Of a stretch of DNA of 64,000 nt, positions 15,133-27,306 are shown one piece after another. The first letter of the stretch is position 1. The number at the start of each line of letters is the position of its first letter. This DNA comes from Rhizophagus clarus (lineage: Eukaryota; Glomeromycota; Glomeromycetes; Glomerales; Glomeraceae), in NCBI GenBank assembly GCA_015698045.1, contig BLAL01000285.1:930001-994000 (forward strand), in the 5' to 3' direction. A program made the translations under genes and the position numbers. The notes under the pieces were generated by a model that worked only from the letters and a program-made list of their open reading frames with translations, was not told the DNA's origin and searched no databases.

Positions 15133-16831
15133 TTATACGATCTTTTCAGTCACATCAATTTTTTCATGTAAGAATTTCTTTTTTCCATGACCTTCACCAA
15201 ATTCTTCAACAATATGTCCATTTCCGTAAAGTTTATACTTATATATAACTAACCCTTCAAGACCTACTGGACCTCGCGCGTGAGTTTTATTAGTACTCAC
15301 CTGTATTTTTATATATTAATAAAACTATAATTTATGTTAAAAAAACGATGATTACAAGTTTATTTATTTACCCCGACTTCAGCTCCAAATCCATATCGAA
15401 AACCATCAGCAAATCGGGTGCTCGCATTCCAATAAACTCCTGCAGCATCAACACCTTGCATGAATCTCTTTGCAACTTGTTCATTTTCCGTGACAATAGC
15501 ATCTGTGTGTTTGCTACCATGTGAATTTATATGTTGAATTGCCTCTTCCACATCACCAACTACTTTAACTGCAATTTCTAGATCCAAAAATTCGGTATCA
15601 AAATCTTCTGACACACATTCTTTAATTAATGGACTGTCTGTAGAAGGAAGATAAGAAAGAGACTCTGAGTCAAGATGTAATCGAACATTTGCTTTTTGTA
15701 ATGCAGCAGTAATAGGTATGAGATGTGTTGAGAGAATCGAGCGATTTACGAGAAGAGTCTCTGCTGCATTACATGCTGCAGGATAATTGATCTGCAAATA
15801 TGTTATTGAGGTTGTAAAAGGAATTAAGTTTTAAGAATTCAAAACACATACTTTCGAATCAACAACAACTCGAACAGCTTTATCAAGGTCAGCGTCTTTG
15901 TCAACATACACTGAGCATAAACCATCAGCATGTCCCAAAACAGGTATCCTTTAAAAAAAAAGGCAATTCATAATTTAATATCCTATTTCTAAATTATTCT
16001 TGTCCAGGGTCCAAAATACCTTGTATTACTTTGAATATATTTCACCAAACTATTACTTCCACGTGGAACAACCAGATCAATATATTTATCCAATTCTAAT
16101 AACGCTTTGATTTCTTCACGAGTCTCAACAAGTTGGATAGCATCCGGAGGAATCTTGGTATCAACTAAAGCGGATTGAATAGCCGTCGATAGTGCAGTCA
16201 AAGAGAGGATAGATTCTTTTCCTCCTTTCAAAATTACAGCATTGCCTTAAAACAATTATTATAAAATTGGTTGATTTATGTTACATATAATTAAACTAAT
16301 CAACGCCTAACAAAAATTACCAGATTTTATAGCTAACGAGGAAATATTAACAACCACCTCAGGCCTAGCTTCAAAAATCACTAACAATACTCCAACAGGA
16401 CAAGTAACACGATAAAGTTCTAAACCTTCATCAAGTTTACTTGAATAAGTAATTTGGCCAGTAGGATCTGGTAACTGATCGATATCAGATACTCCTTTAA
16501 GTATTGTGTCAAATTTGTCTCCCTTTTCAAGGTCCAATCGCTTAAACAATGAGGCAGATAATGTTCCGGCGTTTACTAATATCTCAGCATTCTTAATTAT
16601 TTAAACTGACATAATCAATAAGTGTTTACAAATTTGTTCAAATGCTTAATAATAAATAATTCAAACCTTTTTATCGGTTCTATTCGCTTTGAAGATTTCT
16701 TGTTTTTTGTCAGCAAGAACACTTTTAATTTTATTGAGTGCAATACTCTTATCTTGAGTAGTCACATATTGAAGCTTATTGGCAGCAATACGTGCCCTTT
16801 GGGCTATATTAATTATATTTTCGGTTGACAT
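15133..16831 (-). CDS. PRO2: Gamma-glutamyl phosphate reductase (proline biosynthesis)
   Basis: Six exons (16667-16831, 16321-16591, 16020-16245, 15852-15948, 15372-15791, 15133-15300) join to 448 residues, near the yeast Pro2 length. It catalyses NADPH-dependent reduction of gamma-glutamyl phosphate to glutamate semialdehyde, the second step of proline synthesis, in the cytosol. Family blocks visible are [65 protein letters not shown] (with the catalytic Cys) and the end [20 protein letters not shown]. The gene starts 198 bp from the pinin-like gene, head to head. Confidence 0.97.
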
Positions 16832-17029
16832 TTTATATAAAAGAATTTGTATTTTTTACGTATTAAATCATGTAATATCACGTGATATATAATTAGTGTA
16901 TAGGGAGCAATAGAGCGATAAAAGATGTCTTTGAACTGCTACTCGAACTGCACTTTTTGAACTGCACTTGACGCTTTCTAATAGACCTTTATTCTTTTTT
17001 TGCTAGCTTTTACTCAACGCTTATTAGGT
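16832..17029. promoter_or_regulatory. Bidirectional promoter PRO2/pinin with a CACGTG palindrome
   Basis: The 198 bp between the two start codons holds a 14-bp perfect palindrome, ATATCACGTGATAT (16875-16888), centred on CACGTG. TCACGTGA is the E-box read by bHLH factors such as Cbf1 in fungi. Its central place suggests it serves both genes. Nearby CTGCACTT / CTGCACTTG direct repeats (about 16948-16970) are also present. Confidence 0.5.
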
Positions 17030-18284
17030 ATGGCAACAGATATCTCTGAACTCGATAAAAATGCTGATGCGGTTCCAAGGTATCGACTTAATTCCAAAGG
17101 TTTAACTGCCTGATCTGTTTTGGAAGTAAGCTAATTGTCTTTTTATATCTATCAGCCAAACTGTAGTAACTTCGAGCATTGTAATCCCTTCTACGTCTAC
17201 CGCTAAGCGTTCTAGTCGTAGTGATGCTTTGCCGAAGCGGCGTGCTAGTAGTGAAATCTCTAGGAATAATACAGAAGAGGTAATTGATTTGTGAAAATTT
17301 TGTTCTTGTTCTAGCCAAATTCTTTTTTTATTTATATATTTTTAAAAAAAAATCTTTAGGCCAAAAGGCCTCGATTAGATATGAACAACAATGAAGTTAA
17401 GAAGCGAAGCCAAAGATTATTCGGAATGCTACTAGGCACTTTAACCAAGTTTAAAAATGAGAGTCAAAATAAAACTGAAGCTGTATGTTGGTTCATTGAT
17501 GTTTGTGTACAGTTTACGAGAATTTATTTTTATTTTGTTCGTTTACTGAATTATTTTACCTTTATTTAGGAAATCAAACGTGAGCAAATTGACCAAAAGC
17601 TTCAAGAGAAATTAAAAAAAGATCATGAAGAATTAGTTGAAAAAATGAAAAGAGAAGAACAAGAACGAAAAGAAAAAATTGCAAGGGAAAAAAGAGAAGC
17701 TGAAGAAAAAAGAATAAATGATCTGGTAGAGATCTAATGTTTATTTTAGTTATAATGTATGCTCCAAAAACTGTCTAATAATATTTTTGATTCAATAGAA
17801 AGAATGCTGGAAGAATCAAAAGAGGAATCTGGCCAATTTTCTCTGTACTACTACTGAACCTCCATTATATTATCTTCCAGCTAGATTATCTCAACCGATG
17901 TTGGAGACTATAGCGGTGCAGAAACGTCATTTAGCGTTAACACTTTCATCTTCAATACATCAAGATGGAAATTCGACAAACGAGGATGAAAATAATGCTG
18001 AAGATGATATCGAAATGGCTGAGAAATCTAATGAGGAAGATCAACATAATAAGGAAGAAATTGAAGAAAGTCCAGAGGACATAAAAGTGGAAACAGAACA
18101 ACCAGAAGTGAAGTTTGAAGAACATTCCGACAAAGTTGAAGATCAAGGAGAGAATAGCGCAATAGAGACAGTGGAAAATGCTGCAGACGATTATACAGAT
18201 AATAATGATGCGGTCCAAGAAGAGACTCCGACAAAAGATGTTGTAAATACAGTTGATAGCAAGGACGATCCGGTAGAGTATTAA
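17030..18284 (+). CDS. PNN: Pinin/SDK/MemA-domain splicing-associated protein
   Basis: Five exons (17030-17079, 17156-17279, 17360-17482, 17570-17725, 17799-18284) join to 312 residues. After a Ser/Arg-rich N-terminus with RRASSEISRNN comes KRSQRLFGMLLGTLTKFKNE, the core of the pinin/SDK/MemA domain. A long charged coiled coil follows (EIKREQIDQKLQEKLKK and onward), then YYLPARLSQPMLE. The last 110 residues are strongly acidic (Glu/Asp/Asn-rich) and likely disordered. Animal pinin is an exon-junction-complex and spliceosome-associated nuclear protein; this shorter fungal form lacks the RS-rich C-terminus of animal pinin. A nuclear splicing role is inferred from the domain. Confidence 0.88.
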
Positions 18285-18902
18285 TTATATGTATATAGTT
18301 TAAATTATAATTTTTATTAATTTGAATTTGAATATACAACTTGTAATTCGATTTTTAAAAATAAATGTGAAATGTTCCAAAATTAAAACTAGGCTAATTT
18401 AAAATATAACAAGTAATTTGATTGAAGTTTGAATGTTTCTCGATCTTATTGATCATTCTTGGGCATGAATAGTCTTCTGCCATATTATATTAATCTGTAT
18501 TATGAGATAAACAAAATTTTTAAATAAATCGTGCAAGTTTATCAAACCTCCATATATGGAACCGTTTTTTAGATCATGAAAATTGCTACATCACTTAGAA
18601 TAGGCTATTAACGAAACTGCTCAAAAAAGGGGGTCTATAGCAAGTATGAACAAAAAAAATCGAATGAAGTATGATACCAAATTCTGTTTCTATACTCATA
18701 GAATTAATACACGTGACTGGGAACATGCGTAAAGGGTGGTCGCAAGTCCGGTGGTCGCAAGTCCGTCCCCAGTGAAGGCGTGGAGGTGGTCGCAATTTAG
18801 TATCTGATTTTCCATACTCCAAGTATAAATTATTTTCCGATGTTTGTACAACATTAAAACAGTATAAATATAGCAGTGTAGATCTAATTTCATATTTTAG
18901 TC
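18285..18902. other. Intergenic, upstream of VWA8, with 15-bp repeats
   Basis: Contains GGTGGTCGCAAGTCC twice in tandem (18735-18749 and 18750-18764) and a third, shorter GGTGGTCGCAA at 18785-18795, all within 170 bp of the VWA8 start. The block is clearly more GC-rich than its surroundings. It may be a transposon end or a cluster of factor sites. Otherwise AT-rich with no gene. Confidence 0.55.
18735..18795. repeat. Three copies of GGTGGTCGCAA(GTCC)
   Basis: Two perfect adjacent 15-bp copies and one 11-bp copy, same orientation. The motif partly resembles the proteasome-associated element GGTGGCAAA but has two extra bases (TC), so it is not that element. Function is unknown. Confidence 0.6.
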
Positions 18903-19252
18903 ATGTCTCCGAATAATAAAAAATCTCAAAAAAATATCACTGATACTAACGAATCTACAAAAAGAAGAATTCTACATCATACTAAGATAATAGAATCAAA
19001 AGAGCAACATAATAACGATTATGATTCAGCTACGACTTTACATGGTTTTCATACTTCACATGACAAAGAAAAAGCCAGTTAATAAAATTATTTTAAATCT
19101 AATTATTAGTAACGATAATCGAAATTAATTATGCTTATAAATTTTAATAGTATCTACCATTCGAATTGGTGACGTTTCTTTAAGAGTTACCAAATCAAAA
19201 TGCCCTGAATTAGTTCCCCATTACATTGATCCACTTTTTGAAGAATCGCAAG

Positions 19253-19283
<31 letters not shown>

Positions 19284-22200
19284 GTGCTTCGATCAATTTA
19301 GACTAAAAATTTTTTCTCCGACGTCACGTGATTATTAAATACAGGAAGTTCTTAGACATTTAAGATGGTAAACACATAATTTTATTGGTTTGATCTCTAT
19401 AAAACTTAATTATAACATCATTAAATACATATAGGATGATGCAAAAAGATAAATTGGGACAAGATATATTTCTCATTGGGTACCTAAGCTTTAATGCAGA
19501 CAAATTTATGTTTCATATTGATATCAATAAATTTTAATTGATTGATTCTTAATGTAGACCTCCTGGAAATTTGCGTAGAGGACTTGTTTTAAAGTACGCA
19601 CAACTTACAAATCGAGAGATTGAATATATCCCTTTATCAAAGGATTGTACTGATTCAGACTTAAAACAACGTCGTGAGATATCTGCTGGCACAGCATATT
19701 ACGTAGATCAAGCTTGTGTCAGAGCTGCTATTAATGGGAGAATATTAATTTTAGATGGTATTGAAAAGGCAGAAAGAAATGTCTTGCCGATATTAAATAA
19801 TTTATTAGAGAATAGAGAAATGTCATTGGAGGATGGGAGATTTTTAGTACATCCAAAACGTTATGATTCTTTAGTAAAAACAAATGAAAAGAGCGTCATG
19901 GACAAATGGAAACTTGTAAGAGTATCAGATCGATTTATTGTTATGGCCCTTGGCCTACCAGTTCCGCCTTATGTTGGACACCCGCTTGATCCTCCACTTA
20001 GATCGAGATTTCAGTCAAGAGATATAAAACCACCTGGATTTGATTCTCAAATTAAACATTTAAAGAAATTGGTACCTAATGCAGATTCGGAATTAGTTGA
20101 AAGATTAGTTTCAGTAGCAACTGTTCTTGGATCAATGTCATTTGATGAAGGAGGAGGAATTGAGATTCCTGAATTTCCAATTTCAGTAGATACAAGTGTT
20201 TTTGTATTGCAAAATTTTCCATATATTAAGCCAAGGTTTTTGTTAGATTTGTTATATCCATGGCCATTGCTACCAACATGTACTTCCGAACAAAGGAGTG
20301 TTATTGAGGCAACTTATCATCGTTTCGGAATGCTTGGTTTTGAAATTGTCAAAAAATCAACAAAAATTAGTAGTGAGACCGAGGAGGATATTTTATTTCA
20401 ATGTATGCCAGGATATAATATTACCCATATAAAATTATTGGAAAGTAAGGAGAATACTATACTTGACGATTCTCCTATTCATAAGATTGATTTAAAATTC
20501 CATCCTAAAATTGAAAATGGAAAAGACCATCTAGTTCAGGTTTTTGGTGGTGGTGAAGATCCTTCAACTGCGGATTTTTTCGTTGAAACAGATTATCATA
20601 GAAACATGTTCAATTCAATGTTGATTGCTCATAGTGTTGGTGATTTTTGTGTTCTTGGTGGAAAAGGTGTTGGTAAAAGTGCATTGATAAGACATTTTGC
20701 AATAAATCTTGGGTATGTGTGAATGTGTCATTTGTTTGTATTGTTTAATTTATTTTAATTTGTCCAATTTTACTCTCATATGATAACCAGCTATACTATT
20801 GAGTATATTCCGTTATATAAGGATATGTCTGCTCGTGATCTTTTACAACGTCGCAGCACAACTTTTGCTGGTGATACAGTTTGGGAGAATTCATCCTTAG
20901 TGAAAGCAGCGTTATCTGGTAGTCTTGCCGTTATGGACGGCATTGATACACTTTCATTTGGAACAATAGTAACATTACAACGTTTAGTCAAAGAACGCGA
21001 AATATCACTTCCTGATGGAACTCAATTAATTCACCCTACCAGATATCAGAAATTAAGACAAGATCATGGGCTTACTAAAAAGCAATTGGATGAAAAGAAA
21101 ATTTTTTATATTCACCCAGCTTTCAGAATTGTAGCCTTAGGACGTCCTTTTAGCGGCGGAAATGAAATGGGGAGACCTGGTTCTTGGTTATCACCAGAAA
21201 TTGTCTCTATGTTTCAATTTATTGTTGTACGTCCATTGGATTATCAAGAGGAAATGCAAGTTCTTGAAACTTTGTCTCCTGGAATAGATACTAATAATCT
21301 TTCATTATTGTTAAGATTTGCAAATCGTCTTCGTAGAGACTCCGACGAAACTGTAAAGACTCTTTCTAATTCACTTTCTACACGGTAATTCGAAAGGATG
21401 CAGCAAATTTAAAATTTTGTTGTTATAGAATAACTAATTATATATACTTGTTTAATAGACAACTTATCAGAATTTGTCGTAGACTTGCTTTGTTTCCAAA
21501 TGATAGTTTGTATGAAGCAATTCACAGAGTTTCACTTTCAAGGTTTTTACCATCTTTAGCCAAAATGGCACTAGAAGAGTTGATGGCGGATAATGGAATT
21601 TTGCCTTCAAAGAAAATAGTTGATGTCGAGCAGGTATTTATTATTCATTTTTTTTTTAAAAAAAAAAAGTAAATTAAAAATTATTTTTTATTAAAATCTA
21701 AAAAAAATCCCTCTCAAGTTAAATATCGAAGTACTTCCTTCAAGGTCAAATCCTCAAATATTGAAAATAGGCAATGTTGAAGAACCCATAACAAAAGATT
21801 CCAATCCACTTTTAATTCCTGATGTTGTTTTCCATGAGAATCCTAAGCAGACAGAAATTCTCATGCAAATGTTACAAGACTATCAATTAGGTACCTATTA
21901 CAAATTTGATACAACAATAAAATTTGTACAAGCTAAGTTATAGTTGTCTTTTTTTAGGTGAACATTTGTTATTAATTGGTAACCAAGGAGTAGGAAAAAA
22001 TAAGTTAGCAGATTACTTTTTACAGTTGTTGAGATTACCTAGAGAATATATACAATTACACCGGTATGTTAATATTATACATAAATTTCACAATGTTTAT
22101 AATGTTTTTAAATTAGTAATTGCGATTAATAATAGCGACACAACAGTGCAGAGCTTAACATCCACACCTTCTATAGTGGATGGTGTATTGCAATTTGAAG

Positions 22201-25200
22201 ATTCTCCCCTAGGTATAAATTTATAAAAATTATCGAAATTTTTGCATATTTTAATAAAGCTTTTAATTAACTCATGTATATTTAATTTAGTTAAGGCCGT
22301 TAAAAATGGCAAGTAATTTTGAGGACGAATTCAAAGATTTTAATACAAAATTTATATTTAATATATATTTAATAAAATTATAAATATTTTATAGGCTATA
22401 TATTAGTAGTAGATGAGGCGGATAAAGCACCAACTTACGTAACTGCTGTGCTGAGAAATCTTCTAGAAGATGGACAAATGGTTTTAGGTGATGGAAGAAG
22501 AATAGTATCTTCAATATCATCCAGAAATAATAAGGAAGGATGTATTGTCATACATAGGAATTTCAGGATGATAGTGTTGGCGAATAGACCAGGTAAGAAT
22601 ATAATTATAAAACATATTTAAAAATATTTCATTGATCTATGTTAAGCTTTTTCCTAATTGTACATTTATAGGTTTTCCGTTTCTTGGTAAGTTATCAAGA
22701 ATATCTGTATGTAAATAATTGCAGATATGTATTTTTGATTATTTTATTTTGTTTTTGTTTTTAGGTAATGATTTCTATAGAGAAATCGGGGATGTCTTCA
22801 GTTGGTAAATAATTTTATTTGGATATTGTTATTTTTAGTTTATTTTAGTTTTTATTAACATATTGTTATTTCTGTGTAGTCACGCTGTAGATAATCCTGA
22901 TTCAGAATCAGAAATTTTTTTATTGAGGAAATATGCGCCAGATATTTCTGAAGATTTGCTTCTTAAATTAACGTCTGCATTCGGGGACTTACGAAAGTTG
23001 GTAGATGAAGGGTTAATTTCTTACCCGTATTCTACGAGGGAGCTGGTTAATATAGTTAAACATATGCAGGTAAATAAATACATACATATTTACTTGAAAC
23101 TAATAACTAAACTAATAGTAAAATTATTTAAAATTGTATTATAGCAATATCCTGATGAAGGAATTTCACGTATATTACAAAATGTTTTTGATTTTGATCA
23201 ATATGACAAAGATTCAAAAGATCTTTTAATTGAAGCTTTTCAGAAACATGGTATACCAGTTGGATTAGAATCCGATTTTTCTATTAAATTAGGAAAGAGA
23301 ATTCCATTAAGTGAACCAATTATTACCGAAATTTGGACACACTCAAATTCTGAAAGTAAATTTTGTGGAGTTAAACAAGAACCTATAATATTTAGTGTAT
23401 GTATAAATTATGTTTTGTAAGAAATTGTTATAGGAATAATGTAAATTATTTATTTAGGGAGGTTGGGAAATTCAAGTTAGTAAACCAAAAGAACTTGATC
23501 GTACTGAAGGTAAAATAGCTATGCTTTTTTATACACAAAGAGGATTTATTTAACCGGTATTATTTAGGTCGAATTGTGACTTTTACCGAGCAAATTTACA
23601 GCTTTAAGATACCAACTCGCGGTGAGGCACTTGATATAGCTGCGCTTCCAGATGGATCATTGTTTGTAGTTACGACGAATCCTGTAACTTTACATGCAAT
23701 TGACCAAAACCACCAAAGAGTCAGGAGTATCGATATGTATGAATTCTTCCCATTACAAAAAGGTAATCTAATGAATATATAATTGTCACGAATTAGGAAT
23801 TATTTTCTAAAAACTTGTATTTAATAGCTTCGCCAAGATTAAGAATAGCAATAGTGCAAACACAAGAAACGTGGTATTTAATGTTACATAATCCAACTGA
23901 AAATTCGTTACTTTCTGTTGATTTTGCAAGAAATTCAGCAGTCTCAATAACATTATTTGCCAGTAAAATCACGGTACATTTCTAACGAGTTTTGTTAAGT
24001 GTTGTATCTTTTGAATGATTTTAATATTTAACTTTTTTAATAGTTAGCGGGATTAAGCCCTGTTAAATCAATTATGCTAAGAGATTATGAGTCACTTGGG
24101 ATTTTAGGTACGGAATTAAAATAATCATGTTTATTTTTTTACAATATTAATGATTTATTAAATATTATATTTAATAGTTTTTTACCAAGTTGAGAGATCG
24201 ATTGCTCTTGTATTGGATTTCAATTCTAATACACAACATATTATTGAAGTTCCAATTAAAAGTAAGTTGCATAATTTTTTTTTTTCTTGAATTTTATTAT
24301 GAATAATACATTTAATCATCTATAATATCTTATTTGTAGTTTCACATCTACATTTAATTAGACCAGATGTATGGATAATGAGAGATTGTTCAAACGGAAA
24401 TTACCATCTTATATATAATGATGATCAATCTATGTATGTATTAGTTTAGTAAATTAGTAAATTATAAAACTTATTAAAACATGTAGCATATAATTAACTT
24501 GCATTATTATAATAATATTAGAGCTCCTAACTTGATAAAAAATATTAACGTCAAAGGATTATTTAAATCCAAACCGGAAGTAATAACTTATCTATCACAA
24601 GATAGTGTGCCTTATCCAAATGTGTAAGTAATATATCTTTACTTGATACAAAATTGCTTCATATCAAAAATTTCGAAATATTTCCTCAACAGAAATTTTA
24701 AACTCTTTTAAGCTTCTTATTTAATAATATGTTAATAAAATTTAAATTGTAGTTCATCTGCTAGGTTCTTACATAATGAAAATGACTCTAATGCTTTATC
24801 CATTATATCAAATATACCTGAAAAGTTAATGAATAATCCACAAAATGATTCTAAAGCTGAGATTATTTCATATTTGAGAGAAAGTGGTGATGATGGAAGA
24901 AATTATTACAAGAATTTTACAAATGCTTCTCTATTTTTAAAAAAATCTGGACAATTGGCTACTATTATTCCATTAAAAGTAAGTTTCACTAAGGTACCTT
25001 TTTACTTTTGAATTTATTTGCATTCGCTTGATATGTCTTAACATTATAACAATATTAAAATAGGATGGAAGAAGTGAAGGTTATTTAGAGTTATTTAACC
25101 CTGTACAGAACACATTATGGAGAGTTACAATGCCATTATCCATTCCTGATATTGGATTAATTAAAAAGTGCGCGAAAAGTTTAAAAAAGAATAAAAAATT

Positions 25201-27306
25201 TATTTAATTTCTTATAACATTTATAATATTTTTATTATTAGGGATCCAACACTAAACGCTATTGGAAGCCCTTACATATTCTTTGAGAGAATTGCTGCAG
25301 CTATGTTGGAATTACCTAATGGTGATTTATTAACTATGGATATTAGTGGTTTGTAATTATACATTTTTTTAATAAACATCTTTTATTATTCTGAGTTAGA
25401 TATTGTCACATTGAATTAGGTGTTGTAAGAATATGGCAAGTTGATGCCGGCCAATTAATAAAGGCTGCGAAAACTTGGAGAAAGCTTGTGGGGTCTATTG
25501 ATCAACGTACTTTATCTATCATATATGAAGATTTTGAGGTATTATTTCATAAGAACGTGGTATATTTTAAATTTGTTATTCAAATTGTTTTTTTTTTTGA
25601 TTAGGGAAATACAATCTCGGAACAAATAGGGAATAATGAAGATGTCAATCTGCAAGAAGGAGGTTCTGGAAGTGGTGAAGGAAACGGATATGGAAGTGGT
25701 GGCTCTGGAGGTGATGGCGCAGGTAGTGGTGCGGGTGGTGGAGGTGGCGACCAATTGAATTTGGAAGGTCGAGAACCTACTTTTATTGACGTTAGCAACA
25801 TGGAAATTGTAAGTAAGAAATCTGTGTAAAAGTTGGTTTTAATTCAAACTTAAAAGTCAATTTTGCAATTGAACTAGAGAACTGAAGCCAAACCACCTCT
25901 TGAACTTACTGATGCTCAAAGGTGTGTTCCTTTTTAAAGTAATATAGTTTTTGCTATCATATTACAAAAGAATTAATCCCTATTTTTGAAATTTTATTTC
26001 CCAATAGAGAATTACATGAAATATCTATGCAAAAACGCCAGGAACAAATTAATATGACGCAAGCAGATTTGGAATTATTTAGATCATATTTAGCAAATGT
26101 TCAACGTGAAATTCGTGAATTGCGTGTAATCTTGGAAAGTATTGAAGCAAAAAATAAAGAACGTGTTTGGTTGAAAAATCAAAGTTCCGGTGATGTTGAT
26201 GATACAAAATTGTAAGTATAAATTAGCTGAGGATTTCTTTTTTTTTCCTTATGAATTCCGTATAAAATAAACCGCGTTTTTTTAGGATTGAAGGATTAAC
26301 TGGCGACAGAAATATTTATAAAAGACGTGGCGAAAATGATCCTGAAATTGGATTCTTTCAACAACGCCCTAAGAAAATGTATTTCTTATTTGATTTGAGT
26401 GCAAGGTAAGTAAACGTAAAATTAATGGTTTTTACAATAAAATGATGAATTTTTTTTTCTGATTCGTTTGATAGTATGTATCGATTCAATTCATATGATC
26501 GACGATTGGAACGATCTATGGAAGTTGCGCTTAGTAAGTATATTAGTTATTTAACATTTCAAAATAAAAAACAGACTGATGGTTAAAAAGACTAATACTT
26601 ATATTACTTTTATCATTAGTGATCATGGAATCATTTAAATCTTTCGAGCACAAATTCCAATATAAAATTATTGGACATAGTGGAGATGGACCTAACATAG
26701 AATTAGTTAAAGAAGGAAAATATCCTCATACAGAAAAAGAATCATTGAAAATAATAAATCAAATGCTTAATCATTCACAATTTTGTCTAAGTGGAGGTAA
26801 TCATTATTTTTTTAATGTGATAGTATTTGTAGGTTGTAAGATTATTTTCTAAATTTATTTTAATAGATAATACAGTTAGTGCTACCGCTTATGCCATTAC
26901 TGATATTGTAAAAGAGGAAGCAGATGATTATTTTGTAGTTGTGCTTTCTGATGCGAATATTCAACAGTATAATATTAACCCCGCAGATATAGCGAAAGGT
27001 AATCAATCAAAATACGTCTTACAAAGGCATTTAGCATATTATCTGACTTTCTGTTTCTTTCTTTATAGCATTGAATGCGGATGAAAAAGTAACTTCAAGT
27101 ATAATATTTATTGGCTCTTTGGCAGATCAAGCAGAAAAGTAAGTTCAAAATATTTCATTTAAATTTAATGCAAAAATCCCGACTTAAAAAATTTTCATTT
27201 TAGGCTAAAAAAGTATATTGGAAATAAAGCGCATATTTGTATGGATAATAAGGATTTACCAAAAATTATGAAATCAATATTTTTGGCTTCTATGTTAAAA
27301 GATTAA
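18903..27306 (+). CDS. VWA8: VWA8-type triple AAA+ ATPase with C-terminal VWA domain
   Basis: Thirty-six exons from ATG 18903 to TAA 27306 join in frame to 1913 residues, close to human VWA8 (about 1905). Order: IGDVSLRV; first AAA module with a degenerate P-loop IGPPGNLRRG and LEDGRF; second with GGKGVGKSALIRHF; third with IGNQGVGKNKLADYF and Walker B YILVVDEADKAP; a beta-rich middle; a Gly/Ser linker (about 25665-25745); and a VWA domain with MIDAS-type FDLSASM, IIGHSGDGPNI and VVVLSDAN. Human VWA8 is mitochondrial and its biochemistry is poorly known. The N-terminus here (MSPNNKKSQKNITDTNE) is not an obvious mitochondrial presequence. Micro-exons are 23 nt (19345-19367), 18 nt (22291-22308) and 15 nt (22672-22686). 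The intron after 22308 has a GC donor. Confidence 0.96.
25665..25745 (+). repeat. Gly/Ser-coding low-complexity tract inside VWA8
   Basis: GGTTCTGGAAGTGGT-like codons give a run of Gly and Ser with occasional Glu, Asp and Ala. It lies just before the predicted coiled coil and VWA domain. The same place in animal VWA8 is also glycine-rich, so this is a conserved flexible linker. Confidence 0.8.

Noticed and set aside
18903-27306. Midasin (MDN1/REA1), a giant AAA+ protein with a VWA domain
   Set aside because: Three AAA modules, not six, and 1913 residues against about 4900. The first module (IGPPGNLRRG, LEDGRF) and the C-terminal FDLSASM/IIGHSGDG blocks fit VWA8.
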